Shown in pieces: positions 1 to 9,191 of a stretch of DNA of 64,000 nucleotides (its first letter is position 1; each line of letters starts with the position of its first letter). Source of the stretch: an uncultured Agathobacter sp. GTDB lineage: Bacteria > Bacillota > Clostridia > Lachnospirales > Lachnospiraceae. A model generated the notes under the pieces. That model had not been told where the DNA came from. It worked only from the letters and a program-made list of their open reading frames with translations, and searched no databases. The stretch is taken from positions 1-64,000 of the forward strand of contig CALWLL010000061.1 in assembly GCA_944381555.1 (NCBI GenBank), in the 5' to 3' direction. Both the position numbers and the translations under genes were made by a program.

Positions 1-453
1 TGAAACGTTCGCCAAATCTTTTGATTTGGACTTGAATTATTCTCATTGAATCTTTCAAGGTTTTTCACTGTTTAGTTATCAAAGAACTGTTTGTTGTCAG
101 CGACAACTTTGATAGAATATCATAAGCGTCGATTTCTGTCAACAACTTTTTAAACTTTTTTCAAAGTTTTTACTTTCATTTTTCTGTCTCGCTTTACATT
201 TTCGTGTATTCCGCGAACCAGCTTTGTTATATTATCATGGGGGTATAGGAAAGTCAACACTAAAAACACCAAATTTTTAATGTTCTTCTATTTGTCGAAA
301 ATAAGCAAATTTTCTAAATTGTCTGATTTTTATATCAATTAAAAACAATAGCATTCTGACAGCCGCAATCTCTTGTCACTATACATGCCTATTGCTATAC
401 CTCCCTATATAGTTATATATACCTATTATAGCTATATAATTTATGAAGCGACT
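1..453. other. Intergenic region beyond radA with rRNA leader
   Basis: No protein gene is supported here. The left 260 bp hold the rRNA-type promoters and leader. The remaining part to the radA stop is AT-rich and contains a weak A/U hairpin (406-416 paired with 428-438, one wobble) without a U-tract. I cannot identify a convincing radA terminator. Confidence 0.6.
71..260 (-). promoter_or_regulatory. Tandem rRNA-type promoters P1 and P2 with boxA
   Basis: On the minus strand there are two near-consensus sigma-A promoters in series. P1 is TTGACT (252-257), 17 bp, TAATAT (229-234). P2 is TTGACA (137-142), 17 bp, TATTCT (114-119). Downstream lies GTTCTTTGATAACT (74-87), close to the boxA antitermination element of Firmicutes rRNA leaders. 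A GTTGTC/GACAAC hairpin sits at 93-107 and a CCAAATC/GATTTGG hairpin at 12-29. Tandem strong promoters followed by boxA are the usual arrangement before 16S rRNA, so an rRNA operon probably begins just left of the window. The 16S gene itself is not visible. A tRNA operon would be the alternative. Confidence 0.75.
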
Positions 454-1818
454 CTACCGAATCGCTTCCAAAGCCTCTTTTACGTTATTTACGCCAACCA
501 ATTCAATTCCTTCTATATTATGAAGAAATCCCGTTTTACAAACCTGAGGAAGAATACACCTTTCAAAACCAAGCTTCTTTGCCTCTAACACACGCTGCTC
601 CGCCATACTAACGCCTCTTACTTCTCCGCTTAATCCAACTTCTCCAAAACAAATTGTCTTTTCATCAATCGCCTTATCTAACTTGCTTGAAATAATCGCC
701 AGTACAATCCCTAGATCAATCGCTGGTTCGTTCATACGGATACCGCCTGCGATGTTTACATATGCATCGCATTCCGATAGGCGCATACCAAGACGTTTTT
801 CCAAAACAGCCATCAAAAGGTTTACCCGGTTGTAATCCGTTCCTGTTGCTGTTCGTCTCGGATTTCCGAAATTCGTATTACAAATGAGCGCCTGAATCTC
901 CAGCAGGATTGGACGGGTTCCCTCCATAGAGCACGCGACTACCGAGCCGGATGCGCCAATTGGTTTTCCGCTCAGCATAAACTCTGATGGATTTTCTACT
1001 TCTACAAGCCCAATGCTTCGCATTTCAAAAACACCAATCTCATTCGTAGAACCAAAACGGTTCTTAACACCTCTTAAAATGCGATAGCTTTCATGCCTGT
1101 CTCCTTCAAAATAGAGCACTGTATCTACCATATGTTCTAACACTCGCGGTCCTGCTACGACGCCCTCTTTGGTAACATGTCCTACTATAAATATCGAAAT
1201 ATCCATGCCTTTTGCTATCTGCATAAAAACGCCGGTTGCCTCACGCACCTGTGATACACTCCCCGGTGCCGAAGCAACATTCTCACTAAACATCGTTTGA
1301 ATGGAGTCAATAATAACCACCTGTGGCTTTTTCCGGGAAATCACTTCTTTGATGACATCCAAATTAGTTTCGCACAATAATTCCAAAGAATCTGTAAACG
1401 TACCAATTCTCTCCGCACGTATTTTAATCTGCTGCAAAGACTCCTCTCCCGAAACATACAATACCGATATATCCTTTTGGGAAAGATTTCTACATACCTG
1501 CAAGAGCAGCGTGGATTTTCCAATACCCGGATCACCTCCCACTAATACAAGGGAACCTTTTACAATTCCCCCACCCAGTACGCGGTCTAATTCTTTTATG
1601 GATGTAGACACACGCTCCTCATCAGCGGATGAAATTGCAGAAAGCGGTAATGGCTTTGCCTCTTTTAACGCTTTTCTTACATCCGCTGTACTTTTTCTAT
1701 CTATCGTTTCTTCCACAAAGGTATTCCATTCCCGGCATCCCGGACACTGTCCCATCCATTTTGCAGACTCAAATCCGCAATTCTGGCAAAAATATACACT
1801 GCTTTTCCCTTTCGCCAT
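454..1818 (-). CDS. radA: DNA repair protein RadA/Sms
   Basis: RadA is a RecA-related ATPase that helps branch migration during recombinational repair. The 454-residue protein has the expected order: an N-terminal C4 zinc finger (Cys11, Cys14, Cys25, Cys28), a Walker A motif GGDPGIGKST (94-103), the RadA-specific KNRFG motif near residue 253, and a C-terminal Lon-protease-like domain. Length matches the family. The ATG is preceded by TAGGAGGAGCT. It sits downstream of clpC with one small unknown gene between. In Bacillus radA follows the ctsR-mcsA-mcsB-clpC operon, so the neighbourhood is partly conserved. Its own promoter was not identified. Confidence 0.97.
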   Translation of the reverse strand: MAKGKSSVYFCQNCGFESAKWMGQCPGCREWNTFVEETIDRKSTADVRKALKEAKPLPLSAISSADEERVSTSIKELDRVLGGGIVKGSLVLVGGDPGIGKSTLLLQVCRNLSQKDISVLYVSGEESLQQIKIRAERIGTFTDSLELLCETNLDVIKEVISRKKPQVVIIDSIQTMFSENVASAPGSVSQVREATGVFMQIAKGMDISIFIVGHVTKEGVVAGPRVLEHMVDTVLYFEGDRHESYRILRGVKNRFGSTNEIGVFEMRSIGLVEVENPSEFMLSGKPIGASGSVVACSMEGTRPILLEIQALICNTNFGNPRRTATGTDYNRVNLLMAVLEKRLGMRLSECDAYVNIAGGIRMNEPAIDLGIVLAIISSKLDKAIDEKTICFGEVGLSGEVRGVSMAEQRVLEAKKLGFERCILPQVCKTGFLHNIEGIELVGVNNVKEALEAIR

Positions 1819-1843
1819 AGCTCCTCCTAAGCATTACCATAAT

Positions 1844-1876
1844 AGAAAAACGACCCAGCCATTTTCAGACCGGGTC
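1844..1876 (-). terminator. Intrinsic terminator after the 1884-2291 gene
   Basis: On the minus strand GACCCGG and CTGGGTC pair around a short loop and are followed by GTTTTTC. The hairpin lies directly after the stop of the small gene and just before the radA ribosome binding site. It should separate the two transcripts at least in part. Confidence 0.7.
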
Positions 1877-1883
1877 AACACAT

Positions 1884-2291
1884 TTATTTTTTCTTAATCA
1901 CAACGGATGCTGCATTTTCTAAGTTTACACTAAAACTTAATTTTCCGCCAAGATTTGTTTTTACAATTCCTGTGGACTCTCCGTTAATGATAACCTCATA
2001 CTCTGTCTCTGTTTCCAGTTCCAATGTAATCTGAGCGTCTTCTGCACCTTCCACATCAAATGAAACCTCATCATCAGCCTTTGTAAAATGAAATACCGCT
2101 GTTCCAGGAACAGATTCATACACAAACATATCGTTGCATTCCAGCTTCGTAATATCCTGATATGTCTTTACCTTGTAAGAGCCACCGTTATGAGCAAAGT
2201 TATCCAGTTTTGATTTCTTACTCAATGTATAATCCCCAAAACTAATTGTTCCATCTGATTCTGTACGAATCAATTCGCTAATTACAGCCAT
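1884..2291 (-). CDS. Small conserved protein of unknown function between clpC and radA
   Basis: This 135-residue protein is not recognised. It has no signal peptide or membrane segment, so it is probably cytoplasmic. The composition is acidic with alternating hydrophobic stretches, suggesting a beta-rich fold; the C-terminal half (VSFDVEGAEDAQITLELETE) reads like a beta-sandwich. It ends in a basic tail (VVIKKK). A good ribosome binding site (AGGAGG) precedes the ATG and an intrinsic terminator follows, so the gene appears real and probably has its own transcript. Its place between the Clp ATPase and radA may be chance. Confidence 0.8.
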   Translation of the reverse strand: MAVISELIRTESDGTISFGDYTLSKKSKLDNFAHNGGSYKVKTYQDITKLECNDMFVYESVPGTAVFHFTKADDEVSFDVEGAEDAQITLELETETEYEVIINGESTGIVKTNLGGKLSFSVNLENAASVVIKKK

Positions 2292-2330
2292 TTTATTTCC
2301 TCCTATAATGAGCAGATTTGCAATCCGCAG

Positions 2331-2352
2331 GAAGAATCGAATACGATTCTTC
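2331..2352 (-). repeat. Stem-loop after clpC
   Basis: Perfect 9-bp inverted repeat GAAGAATCG/CGATTCTTC with a 4-nt loop, 39 bp beyond the clpC stop. It could protect or end the clpC transcript, but on the minus strand there is no U-tract after it, so I do not call it an intrinsic terminator. A TTTT run follows it on the plus strand, where no gene needs it. Confidence 0.45.
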
Positions 2353-2391
2353 TTTTGTAAATTACCTGAGTACTAACTCCATTTGATTATA

Positions 2392-4827
2392 TCACTTTGT
2401 GATAAAAATTGCACCCTTTTTTACAGATACAATTACCTTATCTCCTGCTTTTACATTGCCGGCAATAATCTCTTCTGCCAGTCTGTCTTCAATTTCATCC
2501 TGAATCTTGCGTTTGAGCGGTCTTGCCCCATATTTTCTGTCATAGGCCTGCTCTACAATATAGTTCTTTGCAGCATCCCGCACAACCAAATCCAGATTCA
2601 GTTGCTCTTTGCAACGCTTTTGCAATTCCTTTACAAGAATTGTAACTATTTTACCCATGTCTTCTTTATTTAAGGCGCGGAATACGATTATTTCATCAAT
2701 ACGATTTAAAAACTCCGGTTTAAAAATACGTTTTACTTCTTCCATCACACTGTCTTTCATCTTCTGGTGATCCTGCTTTTCGTCTTCTTTATTGCCAAAT
2801 CCCAAACGCTTTGGTTCAATAATCGCCTGTGCTCCTGCATTGGATGTCATGATGATAATCGTATTTTTAAAATCCACCTTGCGTCCCTGTGAATCCGTAA
2901 TATGCCCTTCGTCCAATACCTGAAGCAAAATATTAAATACATCGGGATGTGCTTTTTCAATCTCGTCAAAAAGAATAACCGAAAATGGATTGCGGCGTAC
3001 TTTCTCACTAAGCTGTCCCCCATCATCATGCCCTACATAGCCCGGCGGCGAACCAATCAGCTTGGATACGCTGTGCTTTTCCATATATTCAGACATATCT
3101 ACACGGATCATTGCATCCTCTTTTCCAAAGACTGCCTCTGCAAGCGCTTTGGATACTTCTGTTTTACCAACGCCTGTCGGTCCTAAGAATAAGAAGGAGC
3201 CAATCGGACGTTTTGGATCTTTTAAGCCAACACGACCGCGTCGAACTGCTTTTGATACGGCAGTTACAGCTTCTTCCTGTCCGATAACACGTTTCTTTAA
3301 TACATCTTCCAACTTTTTCAGACGTGCAGCTTCATTTTCCGTAAGCTTATTTACCGGAATTTTTGTCCAGCCCGCAACAATATCCGCGATTTCATTTTCG
3401 CCTATAACAGGAAGCTTCTTTCCGGATGTGCCTTTGGACTTCTTTTCTTGTTTTTCCAGTTCTTTCAACAGCAACGCTTTGCGTTCTTTATCTTCGCGTA
3501 CCAGCTCAATTTCACCGTTTTTAAGATGCTCTTCCATCTGAAGCTCGGTTTCATGAATCTCTCTATGAAGACCATTTCGTTTTCCCGGCGCTCCAAGCAA
3601 ACCAAGACGAACCTTTGCTGCCGCCTCATCCATTAAGTCAATTGCTTTATCTGGGAGGAAACGGTCGCTGACATATCTGGCAGATAACGTAACTGCTGCT
3701 TCGATACCTTCATCTGAGATTTCCACCTCATGATGCTTTTCATACAGAGTTCGGATTCCCTTTAGAATTTCAACCGCTTCCTCGATAGAAGGCTCTTCTA
3801 CTGTCACCGGTTGAAAACGTCGTTCGAGCGCGGCATCCTTTTCCACATATTTGCGGTATTCTTCAATCGTAGTCGCACCGATAACCTGTACTTCCCCTCT
3901 TGCCATAGCCGGTTTTAAAATATTCGATGCATCCAGAGAACCTTCTGCTCCGCCTGCACCAATAATGGTATGAAGCTCATCAATAAATAAAATAACATTC
4001 CCTGCTGCAGTTACTTCGTTGATGACCTTCTTGATACGTTCTTCAAATTCACCCCGGTATTTGGATTTTGCAACCAAACCGGACATATCCAAAGATACCA
4101 GCCTTTTTCCCGCTAAAAGTCCCGGAACCGTACCGTTTACGATGCTTTCCGCAATGCCTTCCACAATAGCTGTTTTACCGACACCCGGCTCGCCAATTAA
4201 GCAGGGATTGTTTTTCCCGCGTCTGCTCAATATCTGAATCACACGTTCTGTTTCCTGTTTTCGTCCTACAACCGGGTCTAACAGCCCCGCCGCAGCCATT
4301 TCTGTCAAATCACGGGAATACTGGTCCAGAGTCGGCGTCAAAGAACCGTTTGTTTTACGGCTTCTTGTATATTCTTCGCGATATTTTGCCGGGTCTTCTC
4401 CCATCGCATTCAAAATATCCGTAAATAACTTCTGCAAACTTACTCCCATCGTATTAAGAAGTCTTGATGCTGCGCAGTCGCCTTCTTTTACAATGGAAAG
4501 AAGAAGATGCTCTGTTCCAATTTTTTCATAACCCAAGCGGTTTGCCTCTTCCTGTGCCTTTGCCAGAATATGCTGCGTGCGCGGGGAATACCCATCTTTC
4601 TCCGCAACAAGCGTATTTTCTCCCGTAGAAATCAATTCTTCTATCATCTGCAAAAGTTTAGACAGTTCTACGCCGTTTACACTTAATACTTCCGCAGCAA
4701 CGCCGCTTCCTTCTTTTAAAAGACCTGCAAGAATATGCTCGGTTCCAACATAATTATAGTGCATACTTTTAGACAATCTGTTTGCAATGTCTAATGCACG
4801 TTTTGCCTTATCTGTATATTTCAACAT
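2392..4827 (-). CDS. clpC: ATP-dependent Clp protease ATP-binding subunit ClpC
   Basis: ClpC is the AAA+ unfoldase that feeds substrates to ClpP. The 811-residue sequence shows two N-terminal Clp repeats (about 1-145), AAA-1 with Walker [10 protein letters not shown] (212-220), a short coiled middle domain (about 415-465) and AAA-2 with GPTGVGKTE (549-557), then the ClpB-type D2 small domain. This is the normal ClpC layout. An SD sequence (GGAGGC) precedes the ATG. The usual partners ctsR, mcsA and mcsB are not upstream; a surface-protein gene is. I see no CtsR heptad repeat in the short upstream gap, so regulation differs from Bacillus or lies elsewhere. Confidence 0.97.
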   Translation of the reverse strand: MLKYTDKAKRALDIANRLSKSMHYNYVGTEHILAGLLKEGSGVAAEVLSVNGVELSKLLQMIEELISTGENTLVAEKDGYSPRTQHILAKAQEEANRLGYEKIGTEHLLLSIVKEGDCAASRLLNTMGVSLQKLFTDILNAMGEDPAKYREEYTRSRKTNGSLTPTLDQYSRDLTEMAAAGLLDPVVGRKQETERVIQILSRRGKNNPCLIGEPGVGKTAIVEGIAESIVNGTVPGLLAGKRLVSLDMSGLVAKSKYRGEFEERIKKVINEVTAAGNVILFIDELHTIIGAGGAEGSLDASNILKPAMARGEVQVIGATTIEEYRKYVEKDAALERRFQPVTVEEPSIEEAVEILKGIRTLYEKHHEVEISDEGIEAAVTLSARYVSDRFLPDKAIDLMDEAAAKVRLGLLGAPGKRNGLHREIHETELQMEEHLKNGEIELVREDKERKALLLKELEKQEKKSKGTSGKKLPVIGENEIADIVAGWTKIPVNKLTENEAARLKKLEDVLKKRVIGQEEAVTAVSKAVRRGRVGLKDPKRPIGSFLFLGPTGVGKTEVSKALAEAVFGKEDAMIRVDMSEYMEKHSVSKLIGSPPGYVGHDDGGQLSEKVRRNPFSVILFDEIEKAHPDVFNILLQVLDEGHITDSQGRKVDFKNTIIIMTSNAGAQAIIEPKRLGFGNKEDEKQDHQKMKDSVMEEVKRIFKPEFLNRIDEIIVFRALNKEDMGKIVTILVKELQKRCKEQLNLDLVVRDAAKNYIVEQAYDRKYGARPLKRKIQDEIEDRLAEEIIAGNVKAGDKVIVSVKKGAIFITK

Positions 4828-4850
4828 TATGCCTCCAAGAAAATGACTAC

Positions 4851-4887
4851 ACCCCTACTCCAGAAAATATATTCATGGAATAGGGGT
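4851..4887 (-). terminator. Probable terminator between the cohesin-like gene and clpC
   Basis: An 11-bp inverted repeat with one mismatch (ACCCCTACTCC at 4851-4861, GGAATAGGGGT at 4877-4887) lies right after the stop of the surface-protein gene. On the minus strand it is followed by GTGTAGTCATTTTCTT, a poor U-tract. It is probably a weak terminator that allows some read-through into clpC. It could instead be a leader hairpin of clpC. Confidence 0.5.
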
Positions 4888-4895
4888 ACTAATCA

Positions 4896-6611
4896 CTATA
4901 AATCAATAAATTCTACTTCGCCGCTATCTTCTTCATCACTGTTCTTTGCATCATCATGATGATTATCTGCGGCTTCATCTTTTTCTTCTGTTTCATTTTC
5001 CCCAACCAGTACCGGCTCTTTCTTCTTAAAAACTTCTTTATCGTAAAAATCTTCGTACTCTGCTTCGTTATCCTCGTCGTACTCATCATCTTCATATCCA
5101 TCGTTATGATTACGCTTCTTAACGAGAATATTAATGATTATTATTACAACAATTGCCGCCAAAAATACAGCCACACAAATAATCACACTCTGATATTCCT
5201 TTATTTTAGTAAGCATATCCGATGTCTGACTGTCTTTATTTCCATCATTGCCCGTATTTGAAACATCCGTATCCAGTTCGGAAGAAGGCTCTGTATCCGG
5301 CTCGATAACGCCTGCCGGAGCATTCCCTGTGTAACGCTGAAATGTTCCTTCTAAGGAATCATACTGATACCAGCCCGTCGTACCTCTGTTATTCATACAG
5401 TAAACCAGATAAAACTCTGATGTATCTGTACCGCCAGACGCCTGATACTGATACGCACTCACAATACCTTTTCCTTCAATGGAAAGCGTGCATGCAGCAT
5501 AGCCCTCCGGCGCAGCTATCTCATCCGGCATAAGAATCATTACATAGCTTTCTTCTGCCGACAGTTTTATGAAAGGATAAATCGCATTATCCGCTGCGTT
5601 ATAGACATAAAAGCCTCCCACCTTGCTTTCATTTTCTAAATACAGAATGGTTAAATCCCCTTTTTCAAAGGAAAGTCCGGGAGTTTCTTTTCCACCAGTT
5701 AAAATAACTGTCTTTTCAACAAAATCCTCCGGAATTTTATCCTCCGAAATTTCAGTCGGAGCATATAGCTTTATCCCGCCATATTCAAAATCCGGCGTTT
5801 CCGGTTCCTGAGTCTCTGTTGTTCCGGGAGTTTCCGTAGGATTCTCCGGCTGTTCGGTTTCGACAGGCTTTTCCTTGCGGGTAATCGTTACGGTATAGGT
5901 TAGCGTCTTGCCGTTTTCCGCTTTTACCACAATTTCAACTTTATTTGCACCCACATCAAGTTTTACCTTACCGTTGTCCGTTATGGATACAATTTCTGCT
6001 TTTCCACTGGAACGGGTTACACTAACTACGACATCAGTAACGTCATAATCAACCGTTGCCGTATAACTTGTTTTTCGATAATTAAAGGTCGGCGATAATG
6101 TAACCTTTTTAGACCCTGCCGTAACATTCAGTTTTGCCAGATAATAATCTGATGACAGGTTATCTTCTGTTGAGGTTTCATTTTTAATCGTAATTTTAGT
6201 AGAACTATCACCAAGAACAATACTTTCTGTTTCTCCATTATTATCAAAGAAATCTATTCCCCTGGTCTTAACTGTTGCTTCACCTGTAGTCTTTGCTTTA
6301 AAAGTAATCGTTACGGTATTCGATGCTACTAATCCATATTTTCCGATACTGACTGCGACTGTCCCTGCTTTTGAAGAGTTTACTTCCGCAGAAGCCTGCA
6401 CAAATTCCAGCAAATCAGTGGGATATATTACATCAAGAGTCCCACTGACGTTTTCCGGAACGGTAACAGTTACCGCTACGGAATCTCCTATATTAACCTC
6501 AGAGCTCTTTGCGCTTATTGTTATATCTGCGGCGCTTGCAATCCCGTTAGGAATTGCCATAGCCACACACATAAAAAATATTGAAAAAATATAAAGTAAT
6601 GTCTTTTTCAT
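4896..6611 (-). CDS. Membrane-anchored surface protein with cohesin-like and cadherin-like domains
   Basis: A 571-residue type I membrane protein. Visible parts: signal peptide (1-27); a beta-sandwich resembling a cohesin domain (about 28-143, with the Y-P-T-D-L-L-E-F strand and VTITFKAK strand); a cadherin-like beta-sandwich domain (about 156-246); a Pro/Thr/Glu linker (248-275); an unrecognised extracellular region (280-430); a transmembrane helix (474-498) with a basic stop-transfer stretch; and a strongly acidic 70-residue cytoplasmic tail. It begins 11 bp after the dockerin-bearing glucosaminidase gene and is surely co-transcribed. The context suggests it holds the dockerin enzyme at the membrane. 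The cohesin assignment is by eye and is the uncertain part. Confidence 0.8.
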   Translation of the reverse strand: MKKTLLYIFSIFFMCVAMAIPNGIASAADITISAKSSEVNIGDSVAVTVTVPENVSGTLDVIYPTDLLEFVQASAEVNSSKAGTVAVSIGKYGLVASNTVTITFKAKTTGEATVKTRGIDFFDNNGETESIVLGDSSTKITIKNETSTEDNLSSDYYLAKLNVTAGSKKVTLSPTFNYRKTSYTATVDYDVTDVVVSVTRSSGKAEIVSITDNGKVKLDVGANKVEIVVKAENGKTLTYTVTITRKEKPVETEQPENPTETPGTTETQEPETPDFEYGGIKLYAPTEISEDKIPEDFVEKTVILTGGKETPGLSFEKGDLTILYLENESKVGGFYVYNAADNAIYPFIKLSAEESYVMILMPDEIAAPEGYAACTLSIEGKGIVSAYQYQASGGTDTSEFYLVYCMNNRGTTGWYQYDSLEGTFQRYTGNAPAGVIEPDTEPSSELDTDVSNTGNDGNKDSQTSDMLTKIKEYQSVIICVAVFLAAIVVIIIINILVKKRNHNDGYEDDEYDEDNEAEYEDFYDKEVFKKKEPVLVGENETEEKDEAADNHHDDAKNSDEEDSGEVEFIDL

Positions 6612-6622
6612 TCAGTCACCTC

Positions 6623-8962
6623 TTAATTCTGATTGATGGTTACCAGACCAATGGAATAACGATTTATGAAAATACTATCTAACGTGTTTACCCTTGAGTC
6701 CCGGCTCGCGTCTGCTGCCTCTAAATAAACACCGTTTAATGTCACAAGTCCAATCGTATATCTGTTCAGTCTGATGGCATCCAACGTATTGATTTTTCCA
6801 TCTCCGCTTACATCCCCATAAATCACGATTTCATAAGATGCAACCAACTGACCATCGCCATATACCGCAAGCACATTCCCTGTCCCAACGGTTCCTGTCT
6901 TTTGTGAGCCATTCTTATCCAACAGTTTCACCTCAGCTTTGCCATGACGGGTAATTCCGTTTAAGAAATCCTCTACTGTCGTTTGCGGCTGTACGCCCGT
7001 GATATATGTGCCTATTTTGTATTTTTCTGATGTTACGCTGGCAGGAGTCTCCGGTTCTTCCGTTCCCGGTTCCTCTGTACCCGGTTCTTCCGTTCCCGGC
7101 TCTTCTGTACCCGGCTCTCCCGGATCTGGTCCTTCCGGATTGTCCGCCTCTTCACGCACTACTGTAAGCGTATAGATACGTTCATCGCCGGATTCCGATA
7201 CGCAAATTATCTTAATGATATTTTCGCCCACTGCTAACTTATGTACACCTGTTCCTGTTACATTTGCTTTACTTACAACCGGTGTTGCATTCACATTAAT
7301 CGAGCTGATGGAATTATCTACAGTTAAGGTATATTCCGTATTCGCACCTGTAAAGGTTGGAGAAAGAGAAAGACCTTCTACGGTAATATCGGATAAATAG
7401 TTATTACGGTTTCCCGTAGTGGTAAACTGCACAGCCTCCTCCGGCATATTTTCATATACCGGTATACGGAATACAAATGCCTGATGCTTGTCCGTATATG
7501 CTTTTGCAATGCTCTTTGCCTCAGATGATGGTGCTAAGACTGCACCCATATACTGATGTCCATACAGCATATCCTTCCACACCACATTAAACTTCTGGAA
7601 GTATAAAGTATCCTGCCCTCTGGCAATATAATTCTGGGCGATTTTCTGCGCTCCGCCAAGCAGCGCTTTATAACGCGTATTCCATCCCTGGTTCTTGGCA
7701 TACTGTAATCCTGCTTCGATAACCGCTGACTCCGTAATGCCATACGCTCCAAAGTTAAAGTAATTATAGTATCCTTCGTACCCCTTATATGTACCCGAAA
7801 TCAAGGAACTCGTACCTTTGCTGCCTTGTTCCTGCCGCACACGGGACACCAGATGATACGGGCTTACTCCAACCTCTTTTCCGATAGACATAAATGCCGT
7901 AGCATAGTTAAACATCGTTCCGTCCGAGTCTACGACATCCTTGGACATAAATGAGGTTCCGATAACCGCATTTACACCTTCAATCGTATGTGACGAACTA
8001 TAACTTAGGCTTTCAAACTGAAATATGTATTCCTCTGTAAAAAAGTTCCGGGGGTCCATAATATAAGCTAAGTATTCCGGGTGTACCGCAACCCAGCTAT
8101 CTCCGTCACGGATGACCCATGTATTGGTCTCCCAGTTATACTCGCTGTCTGCCACCGATTTCATGGCGTCATCAGAACTAATGGAAACCATGTTGATAGG
8201 CTTTTTGGTTTCTTCCTTAATTACCGTTTCCCAGTCCAGCCCTGTCATAACCGGCTCAAAAATCCACTCCGGATAACGTGAATGCAGGACTGCAAGACCG
8301 TTTGCATAGCTCTCCGGAAATCCGGCATCCATTAGCTGTTTCTTATATTCTGCATCAATATTGTATTCCGTAACATTTATATACCGCTCACGCATCCAGC
8401 CTATGTACACCTGTCCCGGTATCGTTTCCCCTGTTGCCGCATCTGTTGTAGCAGGCGCAGTATAACGGACTCTGTACCATAGTTTACTGTCTACGATAGT
8501 TTCATATAATAATTCCACCTTATCTCCTGTATTTAAGGATATAAGGATATTTGTTCCTTCCGTTCCGGCCTCATCCCTTAACGAAACATTCCTTGCGTTC
8601 AAAACACCTGTTGCAAACACCTTATCTATTATTACATTTTCTGCACGGCAATAACTGCTTTCTGTTTTACCTGTGGCTTTCACAATATATGAAATCAAAT
8701 ACCACAAATCCCCATTTGCATCTGTTACTTCGTCAATAACCGTGACATTTTTTCCAAAATTAAAACCTCTGACTTTATCCGAATCATCCGACGGTTCCTT
8801 TCTGGTGGTAACCAGAGAACTTCCGGTCGTATAAATCATACCGGACTGCGCTTCATATGCAAAAGTAAGGCAGCCTTGTCCGTTTATTATGCCAATAAGG
8901 ATTGCTGCTGCCAAACAAACCGCAATAATCTGCCGAATCTTTTGTGAAAAAACTAAGTTCAT
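6623..8962 (-). CDS. Secreted glucosaminidase (autolysin) with SH3, cadherin-like and dockerin domains
   Basis: This 779-residue protein probably cleaves peptidoglycan as a beta-N-acetylglucosaminidase. Order of parts: signal peptide (about 1-36), two bacterial SH3-like domains (about 45-190), a glucosaminidase domain (about 220-470, with the conserved RVRQEQG and GYEGYYNYFNFGA segments), a cadherin-like domain (about 510-600), a linker of PGTEE repeats (about 607-635), an intermediate domain, and a C-terminal type I dockerin (716-779) with two calcium-loop repeats, DVSGDGKINTLD and DASRDSRVNTLD. The frame is open upstream to 9076, but a consensus promoter lies inside that stretch, so I start at 8962 where AGAGGAT precedes the ATG and a signal peptide follows. 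Confidence 0.92.
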   Translation of the reverse strand: MNLVFSQKIRQIIAVCLAAAILIGIINGQGCLTFAYEAQSGMIYTTGSSLVTTRKEPSDDSDKVRGFNFGKNVTVIDEVTDANGDLWYLISYIVKATGKTESSYCRAENVIIDKVFATGVLNARNVSLRDEAGTEGTNILISLNTGDKVELLYETIVDSKLWYRVRYTAPATTDAATGETIPGQVYIGWMRERYINVTEYNIDAEYKKQLMDAGFPESYANGLAVLHSRYPEWIFEPVMTGLDWETVIKEETKKPINMVSISSDDAMKSVADSEYNWETNTWVIRDGDSWVAVHPEYLAYIMDPRNFFTEEYIFQFESLSYSSSHTIEGVNAVIGTSFMSKDVVDSDGTMFNYATAFMSIGKEVGVSPYHLVSRVRQEQGSKGTSSLISGTYKGYEGYYNYFNFGAYGITESAVIEAGLQYAKNQGWNTRYKALLGGAQKIAQNYIARGQDTLYFQKFNVVWKDMLYGHQYMGAVLAPSSEAKSIAKAYTDKHQAFVFRIPVYENMPEEAVQFTTTGNRNNYLSDITVEGLSLSPTFTGANTEYTLTVDNSISSINVNATPVVSKANVTGTGVHKLAVGENIIKIICVSESGDERIYTLTVVREEADNPEGPDPGEPGTEEPGTEEPGTEEPGTEEPETPASVTSEKYKIGTYITGVQPQTTVEDFLNGITRHGKAEVKLLDKNGSQKTGTVGTGNVLAVYGDGQLVASYEIVIYGDVSGDGKINTLDAIRLNRYTIGLVTLNGVYLEAADASRDSRVNTLDSIFINRYSIGLVTINQN
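7054..7128 (-). repeat. 15-bp tandem repeat encoding PGTEE units
   Basis: Four successive 15-bp units with small sequence differences encode PGTEE, ending in a diverged PETP. They form the flexible linker between the cadherin-like domain and the C-terminal part of the glucosaminidase. Such repeats vary in copy number between strains. Confidence 0.85.
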
Positions 8963-9025
8963 TGATATCCTCTTCTTTCTTAAAAATACTACATACTCTC
9001 CCAGAATAGATACAAATTCAACATA

Positions 9026-9054
9026 ATTATATATAAGATTAAAAGCAACGTCAA
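9026..9054 (-). promoter_or_regulatory. Sigma-A promoter of the glucosaminidase/cohesin operon
   Basis: Minus-strand TTGACG (9049-9054), 17-bp spacer, TATAAT (9026-9031). It lies about 65 bp before the chosen start at 8962 and inside the longer open frame, which decides the start codon. Confidence 0.85.
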
Positions 9055-9128
9055 TCCAAATATAGGGGTTTTCCATAGATTACCAGCCATATTTTGTTTT
9101 GTATTGTTTACTGAGTGTGATTATTATA

Positions 9129-9165
9129 CAAAAAGCGATACCCGGCCGCTTGAACCAAGTATCGC
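9129..9165 (-). terminator. Terminator of the arabinose operon
   Basis: On the minus strand GCGATAC and GTATCGC pair (9159-9165 with 9135-9141) around a GC-rich loop and are followed by TTTTTG. It lies 27 bp after the transaldolase stop and closes the araBAD-tal transcript. Confidence 0.85.
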
Positions 9166-9191
9166 TCCATTTTGTATTTTTAATGCTAATT

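Noticed and set aside
406..438. A/U-rich hairpin after radA considered as its terminator
   Set aside because: Stem is all A/U with one wobble and no U-tract on the minus strand.
1301..1897. 198-codon open frame antisense to radA
   Set aside because: It lies almost entirely over the radA coding sequence with low-complexity translation and no start signals.
7054..7128. Short regular repeats considered as a CRISPR-like array
   Set aside because: The 15-bp units are in frame and encode the PGTEE linker; there are no spacers.
8963..9076. N-terminal extension of the glucosaminidase from Met at 9076
   Set aside because: A consensus promoter lies inside it, and a ribosome binding site plus signal peptide support the start at 8962.
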